From NCBI GenBank assembly GCA_023634235.1, contig JAMKCF010000023.1, positions 1,649,001-1,713,000 on the forward strand: a DNA stretch of 64,000 nt, written 5' to 3'. Position numbers and translations under genes: made by a program. Of the stretch, positions 22,701 through 36,590 are shown piece after piece; the first letter of the stretch is position 1; every line of letters begins with the position of its first letter. This DNA comes from Pisaster brevispinus (Eukaryota > Echinodermata > Asteroidea > Forcipulatida > Asteriidae). Below the pieces are notes generated by a model. The model did no database searches and was not told where the DNA came from. It saw only the letters and a list, made by a program, of their open reading frames with translations.

Positions 22701-25700
22701 CTCTAGAATGAGGGGATGACGGTGAATGGATCTCTAGAATGAGGGGATGACGGTGAATGGATCTCTAGAATGAGGGGATGACGGTGAATGGATCTCTAGA
22801 ATGAGGGGATGACGGTGAATGGATCTCTAGAATGAGGGGATGACGGTGAATGGATCTCTAGAATGAGGGGATGACGGTGACTGGATCTCTAGAATGGAGG
22901 GGGATGACGGTGAATGGATCTCTAGAATGAGGGGATGACAGTGGATGGATCTCTAGAATGAGGGGATGACGGTGAATGGATCTCTAGAATGAGGGGATGA
23001 CGGTGAATGGATCTCTAGAATGAGGGGATGACGGTGAATGGATCTCTAGAATGAGGGGGTGACGGTGGATGGATCTCTAGAATGAGGGGATGACGGTGAA
23101 TGGATCTCTAGAATGAGGGGATGACGGTGGATGGATCTCTAGAATGAGGGGATGACGGTGAATGGATCTCTAGAATGAGGGGATGACGGTGGATGGATCT
23201 CTAGAATGAGGGGATGACGGTGAATGGATCTCTAGAATGAGGGGATGACGGTGAATGGATCTCTAGAATGAGGGGAGGATGATGCATGGATCTCTAGAAT
23301 GAGGGGATGACGGTGAATGGATCTCTAGAATGAGGGGATGACGGTGAATGGATCTCTAGAATGAGGGGATGACGGTGAATGGATCTCTAGAATGAGGGGA
23401 TGACGGTGAATGGATCTCTAGAATGAGGGGATGACGGTGAATGGATCTCTAGAATGAGGGGATGACGGTGAATGGATCTCTAGAATGAGGGGATGACGGT
23501 GAATGGATCTCTAGAATGAGGGGATGACGGTGACTGGATCTCTAGAATGAGGGGATGACGGTGAATGGATCTCTAGAATGAGGGGATGACGGTGAATGGA
23601 TCTCTAGAATGAGGGGATGACGGTGGATGGATCTCTAGAATGAGGGGATGACGGTGAATGGATCTCTAGAATGAGGGGATGACGGTGAATGGATCTCTAG
23701 AATGAGGGGATGACGGTGAATGGATCTCTAGAATGAGGGGATGACGGTGAATGGATCTCTAGAATGAGGGGATGACGGTGAATGGATCTCTAGAATGAGG
23801 GGATGACGGTGAATGGATCTCTAGAATGAGGGGATGACGGTGAATGGATCTCTAGAATGAGGGGATGACGGTGGATGGATCTCTAGAATGAGGGGATGAC
23901 GGTGGATGGATCTCTAGAATGAGGGGATGACGGTGAATGGATCTCTAGAATGAGGGGATGACGGTGGATGGATCTCTAGAATGAGGGGATGACGGTGAAT
24001 GGATCTCTAGAATGAGGGGATGACGGTGAATGGATCTCTAGAATGAGGGGATGACGGTGAATGGATCTCTAGAATGAGGGGAGGATGATGCATGGATCTC
24101 TAGAATGAGGGGATGACGGTGAATGGATCTCTAGAATGAGGGGATGACGGTGGATGGATCTCTAGAATGAGGGGATGACGGTGAATGGATCTCTAGAATG
24201 AGGGGATGACGGTGAATGGATCTCTAGAATGAGGGGATGACAGGTGATGGATCTCTAGAATGAGGGGATGACGGTGAATGGATCTCTAGAATGAGGGGAT
24301 GACGGTGAATGGATCTCTAGAATGAGGGGATGACGGTGAATGGATCTCTAGAATGAGGGGATGACGGTGAATGGATCTCTAGAATGAGGGGATGACGGTG
24401 AATGGATCTCTAGAATGAGGGGATGACGGTGAATGGATCTCTAGAATGAGGGGATGACGGTGAATGGATCTCTAGAATGAGGGGAGGACTGTGCATGGAT
24501 CTCTAGAATGAGGGGGTGACGGTGGATGGATCTCTAGAATGAGGGGATGACGGTGAATGGATCTCTAGAATGAGGGGATGACGGTGAATGGATCTCTAGA
24601 ATGAGGGGATGACGGTGAATGGATCTCTAGAATGAGGGGATGACGGTGGATGGATCTCTAGAATGAGGGGATGACGGTGAATGGATCTCTAGAATGAGGG
24701 GAGGATGATGCATGGATCTCTAGAATGAGGGGATGACGGTGGATGGATCTCTAGAATGAGGGGATGACGGTGAATGGATCTCTAGAATGAGGGGATGACG
24801 GTGAATGGATCTCTAGAATGAGGGGATGACGGTGGATGGATCTCTAGAATGAGGGGAGGATGATGCATGGATCTCTAGAATGAGGGGATGACGGTGGATG
24901 GATCTCTAGAATGAGGGGATGACGGTGAATGGATCTCTAGAATGAGGGGATGACGGTGAATGGATCTCTAGAATGAGGGGATGACGGTGAATGGATCTCT
25001 AGAATGAGGGGATGACGGTGAATGGATCTCTAGAATGAGGGGATGACGGTGACTGGATCTCTAGAATGAGGGGATGACGGTGAATGGATCTCTAGAATGA
25101 GGGGATGACGGTGAATGGATCTCTAGAATGAGGGGATGACGGTGAATGGATCTCTAGAATGAGGGGATGACGGTGAATGGATCTCTAGAATGAGGGGATG
25201 ACGGTGAATGGATCTCTAGAATGAGGGGATGACGGTGAATGGATCTCTAGAATGAGGGGATGACGGTGAATGGATCTCTAGAATGAGGGGATGACGGTGA
25301 ATGGATCTCTAGAATGAGGGGATGACGGTGAATGGATCTCTAGAATGAGGGGATGACGGTGAATGGATCTCTAGAATGAGGGGGTGACGGTGAATGGATC
25401 TCTAGAATGAGGGGATGACGGTGAATGGATCTCTAGAATGAGGGGTGACGGTGGATGGATCTCTAGAATGAGGGGATGACGGTGAATGGATCTCTAGAAT
25501 GAGGGGATGACGGTGAATGGATCTCTAGAATGAGGGGATGACGGTGGATGGATCTCTAGAATGAGGGGATGACGGTGAATGGATCTCTAGAATGAGGGGG
25601 TGACGGTGGATGGATCTCTAGAATGAGGGGATGACGGTGAATGGATCTCTAGAATGAGGGGGTGACGGTGGATGGATCTCTAGAATGAGGGGATGACGGT

Positions 25701-28700
25701 GAATGGATCTCTAGAATGAGGGGATGACGGTGAATGGATCTCTAGAATGAGGGGGTGACGGTGGATGGATCTCTAGAATGAGGGGATGACGGTGAATGGA
25801 TCTCTAGAATGAGGGGATGACGGTGACTGGATCTCTAGAATGAGGGGATGACGGTGAATGGATCTCTAGAATGAGGGGATGACGGTGCATGGATCTCTAG
25901 AATGAGGGGGTGACGGTGGATGGATCTCTAGAATGAGGGGGTGACGGTGATGGATCTCTAGAATGAGGGGGTGACGGTGGATGGATCTCTAGAATGAGGG
26001 GATGACGGTGGATGGATCTCTAGAATGAGGGGATGACGGTGAATGGATCTCTAGAATGAGGGGATGACGGTGAATGGATCTCTAGAATGAGGGGATGACG
26101 GTGAATGGATCTCTAGAATGAGGGGATGACGGTGGATGGATCTCTAGAATGAGGGGATGACGGTGAATGGATCTCTAGAATGAGGGGATGACGGTGAATG
26201 GATCTCTAGAATGAGGGGATGACGGTGAATGGATCTCTAGAATGAGGGGATGACGGTGAATGGATCTCTAGAATGAGGGGATGACGGTGAATGGATCTCT
26301 AGAATGAGGGGATGACGGTGAATGGATCTCTAGAATGAGGGGATGACGGTGATGGATCTCTAGAATGAGGGGATGACGGTGAATGGATCTCTAGAATGAG
26401 GGGATGACGGTGAATGGATCTCTAGAATGAGGGGATGACGGTGAATGGATCTCTAGAATGAGGGGATGACGGTGGATGGATCTCTAGAATGAGGGGATGA
26501 CGGTGAATGGATCTCTAGAATGAGGGGATGACGGTGCATGGATCTCTAGAATGAGGGGATGACGGTGAATGGATCTCTAGAATGAGGGGATGACGGTGAA
26601 TGGATCTCTAGAATGAGGGGATGACGGTGAATGGATCTCTAGAATGAGGGGATGACGGTGAATGGATCTCTAGAATGAGGGGAGGATGATGCATGGATCT
26701 CTAGAATGAGGGATGACGGTGAATGGATCTCTAGAATGAGGGGATGACGGTGAATGGATCTCTAGAATGAGGGGATGACGGTGAATGGATCTCTAGAATG
26801 AGGGGATGACGGTGAATGGATCTCTAGAATGAGGGGATGATGGTGAATGGATCTCTAGAATGAGGGGATGACGGTGAATGGATCTCTAGAATGAGGGGAT
26901 GACGGTGATGGATCTCTAGAATGAGGGGATGACGGTGGATGGATCTCTAGAATGAGGGGATGAGGTGAATGGATCTCTAGAATGAGGGGATGACGGTGAA
27001 TGGATCTCTAGAATGAGGGGATGACGGTGAATGGATCTCTAGAATGAGGGGATGACAGTGGATGGATCTCTAGAATGAGGGGATGACGGTGAATGGATCT
27101 CTAGAATGAGGGGATGACGGTGAATGGATCTCTAGAATGAGGGGATGACGGTGAATGGATCTCTAGAATGAGGGGATGACGGTGAATGGATCTCTAGAAT
27201 GAGGGGATGACGGTGAATGGATCTCTAGAATGAGGGGATGACGGTGAATGGATCTCTAGAATGAGGGGATGACGGTGATGGATCTCTAGAATGAGGGGAT
27301 GACGGTGAATGGATCTCTAGAATGAGGGGATGACGGTGGATGGATCTCTAGAATGAGGGGATGACGGTGAATGGATCTCTAGAATGAGGGGATGACGGTG
27401 AATGGATCTCTAGAATGAGGGGATGATGATGCATGGATCTCTAGAATGAGGGGATGACGGTGAATGGATCTCTAGAATGAGGGGATGACGGTGAATGGAT
27501 CTCTAGAATGAGGGGATGACGGTGAATGGATCTCTAGAATGAGGGGATGACGGTGAATGGATCTCTAGAATGAGGGGAGGATGATGCATGGATCTCTAGA
27601 ATGAGGGGATGACGGTGAATGGATCTCTAGAATGAGGGGATGACGGTGAATGGATCTCTAGAATGAGGGGATGACGGTGAATGGATCTCTAGAATGAGGG
27701 GATGACGGTGAATGGATCTCTAGAATGAGGGGATGACGGTGGATGGATCTCTAGAATGAGGGGATGACGGTGAATGGATCTCTAGAATGAGGGGATGACG
27801 GTGATGGATCTCTAGAATGAGGGGATGACGGTGAATGGATCTCTAGAATGAGGGGATGACGGTGAATGGATCTCTAGAATGAGGGGATGACGGTGAATGG
27901 ATCTCTAGAATGAGGGGATGACGGTGGATGGATCTCTAGAATGAGGGGATGACGGTGAATGGATCTCTAGAATGAGGGGATGACGGTGAATGGATCTCTA
28001 GAATGAGGGGATGACGGTGAATGGATCTCTAGAATGAGGGGATGACAGTGGATGGATCTCTAGAATGAGGGGATGACGGTGAATGGATCTCTAGAATGAG
28101 GGGATGACGGTGAATGGATCTCTAGAATGAGGGGATGACGGTGAATGGATCTCTAGAATGAGGGGATGACGGTGGATGGATCTCTAGAATGAGGGGATGA
28201 CGGTGAATGGATCTCTAGAATGAGGGGATGACGGTGAATGGATCTCTAGAATGAGGGGATGACGGTGGATGGATCTCTAGAATGAGGGGATGACGGTGAT
28301 GGATCTCTAGAATGAGGGGATGACGGTGAATGGATCTCTAGAATGAGGGGATGACGGTGGATGGATCTCTAGAATGAGGGGATGACGGTGGATGGATCTC
28401 TAGAATGAGGGGAGGATGATGCATGGATCTCTAGAATGAGGGGATGACGGTGAATGGATCTCTAGAATGAGGGGATGACGGTGGATGGATCTCTAGAATG
28501 AGGGGATGACGGTGAATGGATCTCTAGAATGAGGGGATGACGGTGAATGGATCTCTAGAATGAGGGGATGACGGTGAATGGATCTCTAGAATGAGGGGAT
28601 GACGGTGGATGGATCTCTAGAATGAGGGGATGACGGTGAATGGATCTCTAGAATGAGGGGATGACGGTGAATGGATCTCTAGAATGAGGGGATGACGGTG

Positions 28701-31700
28701 AATGGATCTCTAGAATGAGGGGATGACGGTGAATGGATCTCTAGAATGAGGGGATGACGGTGAATGGATCTCTAGAATGAGGGGATGACGGTGAATGGAT
28801 CTCTAGAATGAGGGGATGACGGTGACTGGATCTCTAGAATGAGGGATGACGGTGAATGGATCTCTAGAATGAGGGGATGACGGTGATGGATCTCTAGAAT
28901 GAGGGGATGACGGTGGATGGATCTCTAGAATGAGGGGATGACGGTGAATGGATCTCTAGAATGAGGGGATGACGGTGAATGGATCTCTAGAATGAGGGGA
29001 TGACGGTGATGGATCTCTAGAATGAGGGGATGACGGTGAATGGATCTCTAGAATGAGGGGATGACGGTGAATGGATCTCTAGAATGAGGGGATGACGGTG
29101 AATGGATCTCTAGAATGAGGGGATGACGGTGACTGGATCTCTAGAATGAGGGGATGACGGTGAATGGATCTCTAGAATGAGGGGATGACGGTGAATGGAT
29201 CTCTAGAATGAGGGGATGACGGTGATGGATCTCTAGAATGAGGGGATGACGGTGGATGGATCTCTAGAATGAGGGGATGACGGTGAATGGATCTCTAGAA
29301 TGAGGGGATGACGGTGGATGGATCTCTAGAATGAGGGGATGACGGTGGATGGATCTCTAGAATGAGGGGATGACGGTGAATGGATCTCTAGAATGAGGGG
29401 ATGACGGTGAATGGATCTCTAGAATGAGGGGATGACGGTGGATGGATCTCTAGAATGAGGGGATGACGGTGAATGGATCTCTAGAATGAGGGGATGACGG
29501 TGAATGGATCTCTAGAATGAGGGGATGACGGTGACTGGATCTCTAGAATGAGGGGATGACGGTGAATGGATCTCTAGAATGAGGGGATGACGGTGACTGG
29601 ATCTCTAGAATGAGGGGATGACGGTGAATGGATCTCTAGAATGAGGGGATGAGGTGCATGGATCTCTAGAATGAGGGATGACGGTGGATGGATCTCTAGA
29701 ATGAGGGGATGACGGTGAATGGATCTCTAGAATGAGGGGATGACGGTGATGGATCTCTAGAATGAGGGGATGACGGTGAATGGATCTCTAGAATGAGGGG
29801 ATGACGGTGAATGGATCTCTAGAATGAGGGGATGACGGTGAATGGATCTCTAGAATGAGGGGATGACGGTGAATGGATCTCTAGAATGAGGGGATGACGG
29901 TGGACTGGATCTCTAGAATGAGGGGATGACGGTGAATGGATCTCTAGAATGAGGGGATGACGGTGAATGGATCTCTAGAATGAGGGGATGACGGTGGATG
30001 GATCTCTAGAATGAGGGGATGACGGTGAATGGATCTCTAGAATGAGGGGATGACGGTGAATGGATCTCTAGAATGAGGGGATGACGGTGAATGGATCTCT
30101 AGAATGAGGGGATGACGGTGGATGGATCTCTAGAATGAGGGATGACGGTGAATGGATCTCTAGAATGAGGGGATGACGGTGAATGGATCTCTAGAATGAG
30201 GGGATGACGGTGGATGGATCTCTAGAATGAGGGGATGACGGTGAATGGATCTCTAGAATGAGGGGATGACGGTGAATGGATCTCTAGAATGAGGGGAGGA
30301 TGATGCATGGATCTCTAGAATGAGGGATGACGGTGGATGGATCTCTAGAATGAGGGGATGACGGTGAATGGATCTCTAGAATGAGGGGATGACGGTGAAT
30401 GGATCTCTAGAATGAGGGGATGACGGTGAATGGATCTCTAGAATGAGGGGATGACGGTGATGGATCTCTAGAATGAGGGGATGACGGTGAATGGATCTCT
30501 AGAATGAGGGGATGACGGTGACTGGATCTCTAGAATGAGGGGATGACGGTGAATGGATCTCTAGAATGAGGGGATGACGGTGACTGGATCTCTAGAATGA
30601 GGGGATGACGGTGAATGGATCTCTAGAATGAGGGGATGACGGTGCATGGATCTCTAGAATGAGGGGGTGACGGTGGATGGATCTCTAGAATGAGGGGGTG
30701 ACGGTGGATGGATCTCTAGAATGAGGGGGTGACGGTGGATGGATCTCTAGAATGAGGGGATGACGGTGGATGGATCTCTAGAATGAGGGGATGACGGTGA
30801 ATGGATCTCTAGAATGAGGGGATGACGGTGAATGGATCTCTAGAATGAGGGGATGACGGTGAATGGATCTCTAGAATGAGGGGATGACGGTGAATGGATC
30901 TCTAGAATGAGGGGATGACGGTGAATGGATCTCTAGAATGAGGGGATGACGGTGAATGGATCTCTAGAATGAGGGGATGATGATGCATGGATCTCTAGAA
31001 TGAGGGGATGATGATGCATGGATCTCTAGAATGAGGGGATGACGGTGAATGGATCTCTAGAATGAGGGGATGACGGTGAATGGATCTCTAGAATGAGGGG
31101 ATGACGGTGAATGGATCTCTAGAATGAGGGGATGATGATGCATGGATCTCTAGAATGAGGGGATGACGGTGAATGGATCTCTAGAATGAGGGGATGACGG
31201 TGAATGGATCTCTAGAATGAGGGGATGACGGTGAATGGATCTCTAGAATGAGGGGATGACGGTGGATGGATCTCTAGAATGAGGGGATGACGGTGAATGG
31301 ATCTCTAGAATGAGGGGAGGATGATGCATGGATCTCTAGAATGAGGGGATGACGGTGAATGGATCTCTAGAATGAGGGGATGACGGTGAATGGATCTCTA
31401 GAATGAGGGGATGACGGTGAATGGATCTCTAGAATGAGGGGAGGATGATGCATGGATCTCTAGAATGAGGGGATGACGGTGAATGGATCTCTAGAATGAG
31501 GGGATGACGGTGAATGGATCTCTAGAATGAGGGGATGACGGTGAATGGATCTCTAGAATGAGGGGATGACGGTGAATGGATCTCTAGAATGAGGGGATGA
31601 CGGTGAATGGATCTCTAGAATGAGGGGATGACGGTGAATGGATCTCTAGAATGAGGGGATGACGGTGAATGGATCTCTAGAATGAGGGGATGACGGTGAA

Positions 31701-33703
31701 TGGATCTCTAGAATGAGGGGATGACGGTGAATGGATCTCTAGAATGAGGGGATGACGGTGGATGGATCTCTAGAATGAGGGGATGACGGTGAATGGATCT
31801 CTAGAATGAGGGGATGACGGTGAATGGATCTCTAGAATGAGGGGATGACGGTGAATGGATCTCTAGAATGAGGGGATGACGGTGAATGGATCTCTAGAAT
31901 GAGGGGATGATGATGCATGGATCTCTAGAATGAGGGGATGATGATGCATGGATCTCTAGAATGAGGGGATGACGGTGGATGGATCTCTAGAATGAGGGGA
32001 TGACGGTGAATGGATCTCTAGAATGAGGGGATGACGGTGAATGGATCTCTAGAATGAGGGGATGACGGTGACTGGATCTCTAGAATGAGGGGAGGATGAT
32101 GCATGGATCTCTAGAATGAGGGGATGACGGTGAATGGATCTCTAGAATGAGGGGATGACGGTGAATGGATCTCTAGAATGAGGGGATGACGGTGAATGGA
32201 TCTCTAGAATGAGGGGATGACGGTGAATGGATCTCTAGAATGAGGGGAGGATGATGCATGGATCTCTAGAATGAGGGGATGACGGTGGATGGATCTCTAG
32301 AATGAGGGGATGACGGTGAATGGATCTCTAGAATGAGGGGATGACGGTGGATGGATCTCTAGAATGAGGGGATGACGGTGGATGGATCTCTAGAATGAGG
32401 GGAGGATGATGCATGGATCTCTAGAATGAGGGGATGACGGTGGATGGATCTCTAGAATGAGGGGATGATGCATGGATCTCTAGAATGAGGGGATGACGGT
32501 GGATGGATCTCTAGAATGAGGGGATGACAGTGGATGGATCTCTAGAATGAGGGGATGACGGTGAATGGATCTCTAGAATGAGGGGATGACAGTGGATGGA
32601 TCTCTAGAATGAGGGGATGACGGTAAATGGATCTCTAGAATGAGGGGATGACGGTGAATGGATCTCTAGAATGAGGGGATGACGGTGAATGGATCTCTAG
32701 AATGAGGGGATGATGCATGGATCTCTAGAATGAGGGGATGACGGTGGATGGATCTCTAGAATGAGGGGATGACGGTGAATGGATCTCTAGAATGAGGGGA
32801 TGACGGTGCATGGATCTCTAGAATGAGGGGATGACGGTGAATGGATCTCTAGAATGAGGGGATGACGGTGAATGGATCTCTAGAATGAGGGGATGATGCA
32901 TGGATCTCTAGAATGAGGGGATGACGGTGAATGGATCTCTAGAATGAGGGGATGACGGTGGATGGATCTCTAGAATGAGGGGATGACGGTGGATGGATCT
33001 CTAGAATGAGGGGATGACGGTGAATGGATCTCTAGAATGAGGGGAGGATGATGCATGGATCTCTAGAATGAGGGGGTGACGGTGGATGGATCTCTAGAAT
33101 GAGGGGATGACGGTGAATGGATCTCTAGAATGAGGGGATGACGGTGAATGGATCTCTAGAATGAGGGGATGACGGTGAATGGATCTCTAGAATGAGGGGA
33201 TGACGGTGAATGGATCTCTAGAATGAGGGGATGACGGTGAATGGATCTCTAGAATGAGGGGATGACGGTGAATGGATCTCTAGAATGAGGGGATGACGGT
33301 GGATGGATCTCTAGAATGAGGGGGTGACGGTGCATGGATCTCTAGAATGAGGGGATGACGGTGGATGGATCTCTAGAATGAGGGGATGACGGTGGATGGA
33401 TCTCTAGAATGAGGGGATGACGGTGGATGGATCTCTAGAATGAGGGGATGACGGTGAATGGATCTCTAGAATGAGGGGATGACGGTGGATGGATCTCTAG
33501 AATGAGGGGAGGATGATGCATGGATCTCTAGAATGAGGGGAGGATGATGCATGGATCTCTAGAATGAGGGGATGACGGTGAATGCATCTCTAGAATGAGG
33601 GGATGACGGTGAATGGATCTCTAGAATGAGGGGATGACGGTGAATGGATCTCTAGAATGAGGGGATGACGGTGAATGGATCTCTAGAATGAGGGGATGAC
33701 GGT
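19708..33703. repeat. 31-bp satellite array, about 450 units
   Basis: The consensus unit is CTCTAGAATGAGGGGATGAC followed by GGTGAATGGAT. It repeats head to tail for ~14 kb with an XbaI site (TCTAGA) in nearly every unit. Variant units are: GGTGGAT for GGTGAAT; GGGGGTGAC for GGGGATGAC; a 30-bp form lacking one A (GGTGATGG); and units with GAGGATGATGCATGG. The left end touches the gap, so the real array may be longer. The right end is abrupt at ATGACGGTG|TTAAAGG. The unit carries stops in all frames when repeated and codes for nothing visible. Confidence 0.99.
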
Positions 33704-35097
33704 GTTAAAGGGTTTGAGTGGTTTTGTGTTGCGATCATAATACATGTAATGCTTTTGCATGAATTGCTTTGTGTTATGAAGTTTCTGCGGAATATCTGTG
33801 AAGATTTCTGATTTCAATAGTTCTGCTGAAGTGGGAAATCGCATCTGTGTTCGACGTCCAAAGAACAACTGCGCAGGAAATGGGAGGCCATCTCGGGTTG
33901 TATTCTGAGTAATGCCACGTGTGGATCCTGCTTGTCAGCGAGAGCTTTTTTTGTATGTAGATTTTGTTGCTATCTGAACAGCTTTTTCTGCTCTGCCATT
34001 TGATTGGGGAGAGGAGGTTGCATGTGCAATACGGTATGTGTTTATAAACTGTTTGAATTCTCACGATGCATACTGCGGGCCATTGTCAGAAAACAGTATA
34101 TCTGGAATACCATATCTTAGGAACTGTTGCTTACAGCATGTGATAACTGCTGAGGATTTTATGTTGGACAGTTTGTTGACTTCTATGAAGTTTGAGTAAT
34201 AGTCAACAAACACAATGTTATGATCAGACTTCATCTCAACAATGTCAGTTCCAAACTTTTGCCTTGGTCTCTGTGGGATTTGTTTTGCTTTGCTTTGTAC
34301 TTCTCACAAGCAGCACACCGGTTTACCATATCTGTGATTTGTGCTGACATGTTCGGCTAGAACATGATGTCCCTTGCTAAACGTTAAGTTTTCTCAATTC
34401 CTTGATGGCTGTGGTGTAGTTTTGCAAGCAATGTTTTCTGCAATGCCTGTGGGATGAGAACTTTATTATTTTGTAAGATTATTGTTTTCTTCAATTGTCA
34501 TCTGTTCCCGAAAATCCCAGAATTGTGTCATGTTGGTTGGTAGGTTTGCTCTATTACCAGGCCAACCATTGCAAGTCTCCACGAGTGTCTGCATTGTGGG
34601 GTCTTTTGCTGTTTCGCGTTGCAGTTCTATTCTCTGAGGTGACATTGGCAGGCAAGTTACCATACAAATTGGAATCTCATTGTCAGTATCCGTAGATGAA
34701 ACGTTGTCGTATGGTGGAGAGTTGCGACTTAATGCATCTACCACTACCAATTCTTTTCCTTTTTTTGTATTGCATGTCCACATGACATTTCTGAAATTTG
34801 AGAAGCTTGCGTTGTAATCGTAGAGGAGTTTGCTCAAGCTGTTTTCTCATAATTGCTTCCAGTGGTTTATGATCTGTCTCAACCACAAAATGACGACCAA
34901 ATACGAACTGATGGAGTCGCTCACATCCAAATGTGATTGCGTACAACTCTTTCTTAATTTTGTGCGTATCTGCACTGTGCTGGTGACATCGCTCGTGATG
35001 CATAGGCTACCGGTTGCTAATATTTTGCAACAAACGGCCCCTACACTTGCTTTTGATGCATCTGTCATGACTAACACTGGTTTCGTGAATTGCAATA
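33704..35097 (-). pseudogene. Ty3/gypsy retrotransposon fragment: RNase H and integrase, decayed
   Basis: On the minus strand the order is: start of RNase H (VLVMTDASKASVGAV), KKELYAITFGCERLHQF, VETDHKPLEAI, VDALSRNSP, the integrase zinc region (HHSHQGIEKT, then NRCAACEKYKAKQNK), and the integrase core with three acidic positions (GTDIVEMKSD, FSDNGPQ, NGRAEKAVQ). A C-terminal stretch (AQLFFGRRTQMRFP) follows. These pieces lie in several frames and stops interrupt them, so the copy is dead. The reverse transcriptase and both LTRs are missing. The lower end meets the satellite directly; the upper end meets a LINE fragment in opposite orientation. Confidence 0.88.
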
Positions 35098-35104
35098 CTG
35101 GTGA

Positions 35105-35583
35105 TGCTTTCTTTTATTTGCCGACGACACCACTATTATTTACTCCGATTCCTCTTTTCAGTTTCTCACTCAATCTCTCAACACTGAGCTTATCAACGTC
35201 TCCTCTTGGTTCAAGTCCAACAAACTTCCTCTCAATCCTGGTAAAACCACATGCATTCTCTTCAGTAAAACAAATAATCCCAATCCTCACACTTCTATCA
35301 ATATCGACAACACTCCCATTAATCAGGTTCAATCTACTAAATGTATTGGCGTCATCCTAAATGACAAACTTACCTGGAGTAATCACATTTCTTCCGTTTC
35401 CAAGACCATTTCCAAAAATATAGGTGTTCTGTCTAAACTACGTGCTTTTCTTCCTCCATCAACCCTATTTTCTCTTTATACTCTTATTCTTCCCTATCTC
35501 AACTATTGTAATATTGTTTGGGCATCCTCTAGCCACAATCAACTGCTTCCTCTGATAACACTCCAGAAGCGAGCCATTAGAAT
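35105..35583 (+). pseudogene. Non-LTR (LINE) reverse transcriptase fragment
   Basis: An uninterrupted plus-strand frame begins just before the RT active site LLFADDTTIIYSD and continues through SSWFKSNKLPLNPGKT, STKCIGVILNDKLTWSNHI, LRAFLPPSTLFSLY and LPYLNYCNIVWASSS to LQKRAIRI. This is the palm/thumb half of a LINE ORF2 product. There is no usable Met, the 5' part of the ORF is gone and the frame runs into the (AAT)n tract, so it is a truncated relic, though its frame is clean. Confidence 0.9.

Positions 35584-35671
<88 letters not shown>
35584..35671. repeat. (AAT)n microsatellite
   Basis: About 29 AAT units without interruption. It most likely grew from the (ATT)n 3' tail of the minus-strand LINE next to it. 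Confidence 0.97.
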
Positions 35672-35674
<3 letters not shown>

Positions 35675-36590
35675 TGCATTTATATAGCGCTTTATACAGG
35701 GTTTCTAAGCGCTGAAACATAAAAGTAACTAAATACACTATAAAAGACCATTAAGTGTAGGTTAACACAAAAATTACAATTTTAAGTGGGATGAAATAGC
35801 TGAAACTGTAACAGCTTAATAGGTGGATCTAAATAAGTGAGTTTTGAGAGCAGTCTTTAATGAGTCCAGTATAGTGGAGGCACGGATGTGGACGGGAAGG
35901 TTGTTCCAGAGAGTGGGTGTGGCAATTGAGAAGGCGCGTTTTCCGTAGCGAGTGCGGGGGATAGGACCAGTGTTGAATTCCAGGTGGGCAGTAGACGATG
36001 AACGGAGAACACGAGACGTAGGTTGCTTTTAGGGAATGAGTAATTCTGAGATATATTTAGGAGCTAGGCCATGTCTAACTTTGTATGCAAGAGTAAGAAC
36101 TTTGAATTGGATCCTTTGAGATACAGGGAGCTAGTGTAAGGAGTGCAGAATGGGAAACTAGACGGGCTGCTGAGTTCTGTATTCATTGGAGGGGAGCAAT
36201 GTGGGATTGAGGAAGGTTGATGTAGAGACTGTTACAGTAATCAAGGTGAGAAGTAGTGAAAGCATGAATCAGTCGTTCAGTGGTACTTTGGTCTAAGTAG
36301 CGTCTAAGCTTTCCAATCTTGTGGATCCCATAGGCAGAAGAACGACATGTGTTCTTGATGTGTTGTTGTAGGGTTAATTGGTGATCAAGGGTGACTCCAA
36401 GATCTCTAACTGTCTTTGATGGGGTGATGTTGTCGTGGACTACGGAGATGTGTGCAATAGGTTGTGATGTTTGGAACTGTGAGGTGACTTGGAGTACTTC
36501 AGTCTTAGGAGGAGTCTGTGAGGAGTTTGTGTCACTGCAAGGTAACCATTTAAGGCTGTGAGCAGATACATGTACACGCATACCCCAGTG
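35672..36590 (-). pseudogene. L2/CR1-like LINE, 3' part of ORF2 with tail
   Basis: The minus-strand translation gives PPKTEVLQVTSQF, TVRDLGVTLDHQLTLQQHI, KIGKLRRYLDQSTTERLIHA and SHLDYCNSLYINLP, then after frame changes IQNSAARLVSH, LTLAYKVRHGLAPKYISELL and AFSIATPTLWNNLPVHIR. These are the conserved C-terminal motifs of L2/CR1-like ORF2 proteins. The 3' UTR ends in GCGCTATATAAATGCATG followed by (ATT)n, a common LINE tail. The element is 5'-truncated and interrupted. It sits against the (AAT)n tract, apparently inserted into the plus-strand LINE. Confidence 0.9.

Noticed and set aside
19708..33703. CRISPR-like array
   Set aside because: Units are contiguous with no unique spacers and the context is an animal genome; it is a tandem satellite.
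34830..35360. Plus-strand 176-codon frame
   Set aside because: Its first half is antisense to the gypsy RNase H and its second half is the wrong frame of the LINE fragment; the correct frame starts near 35105.
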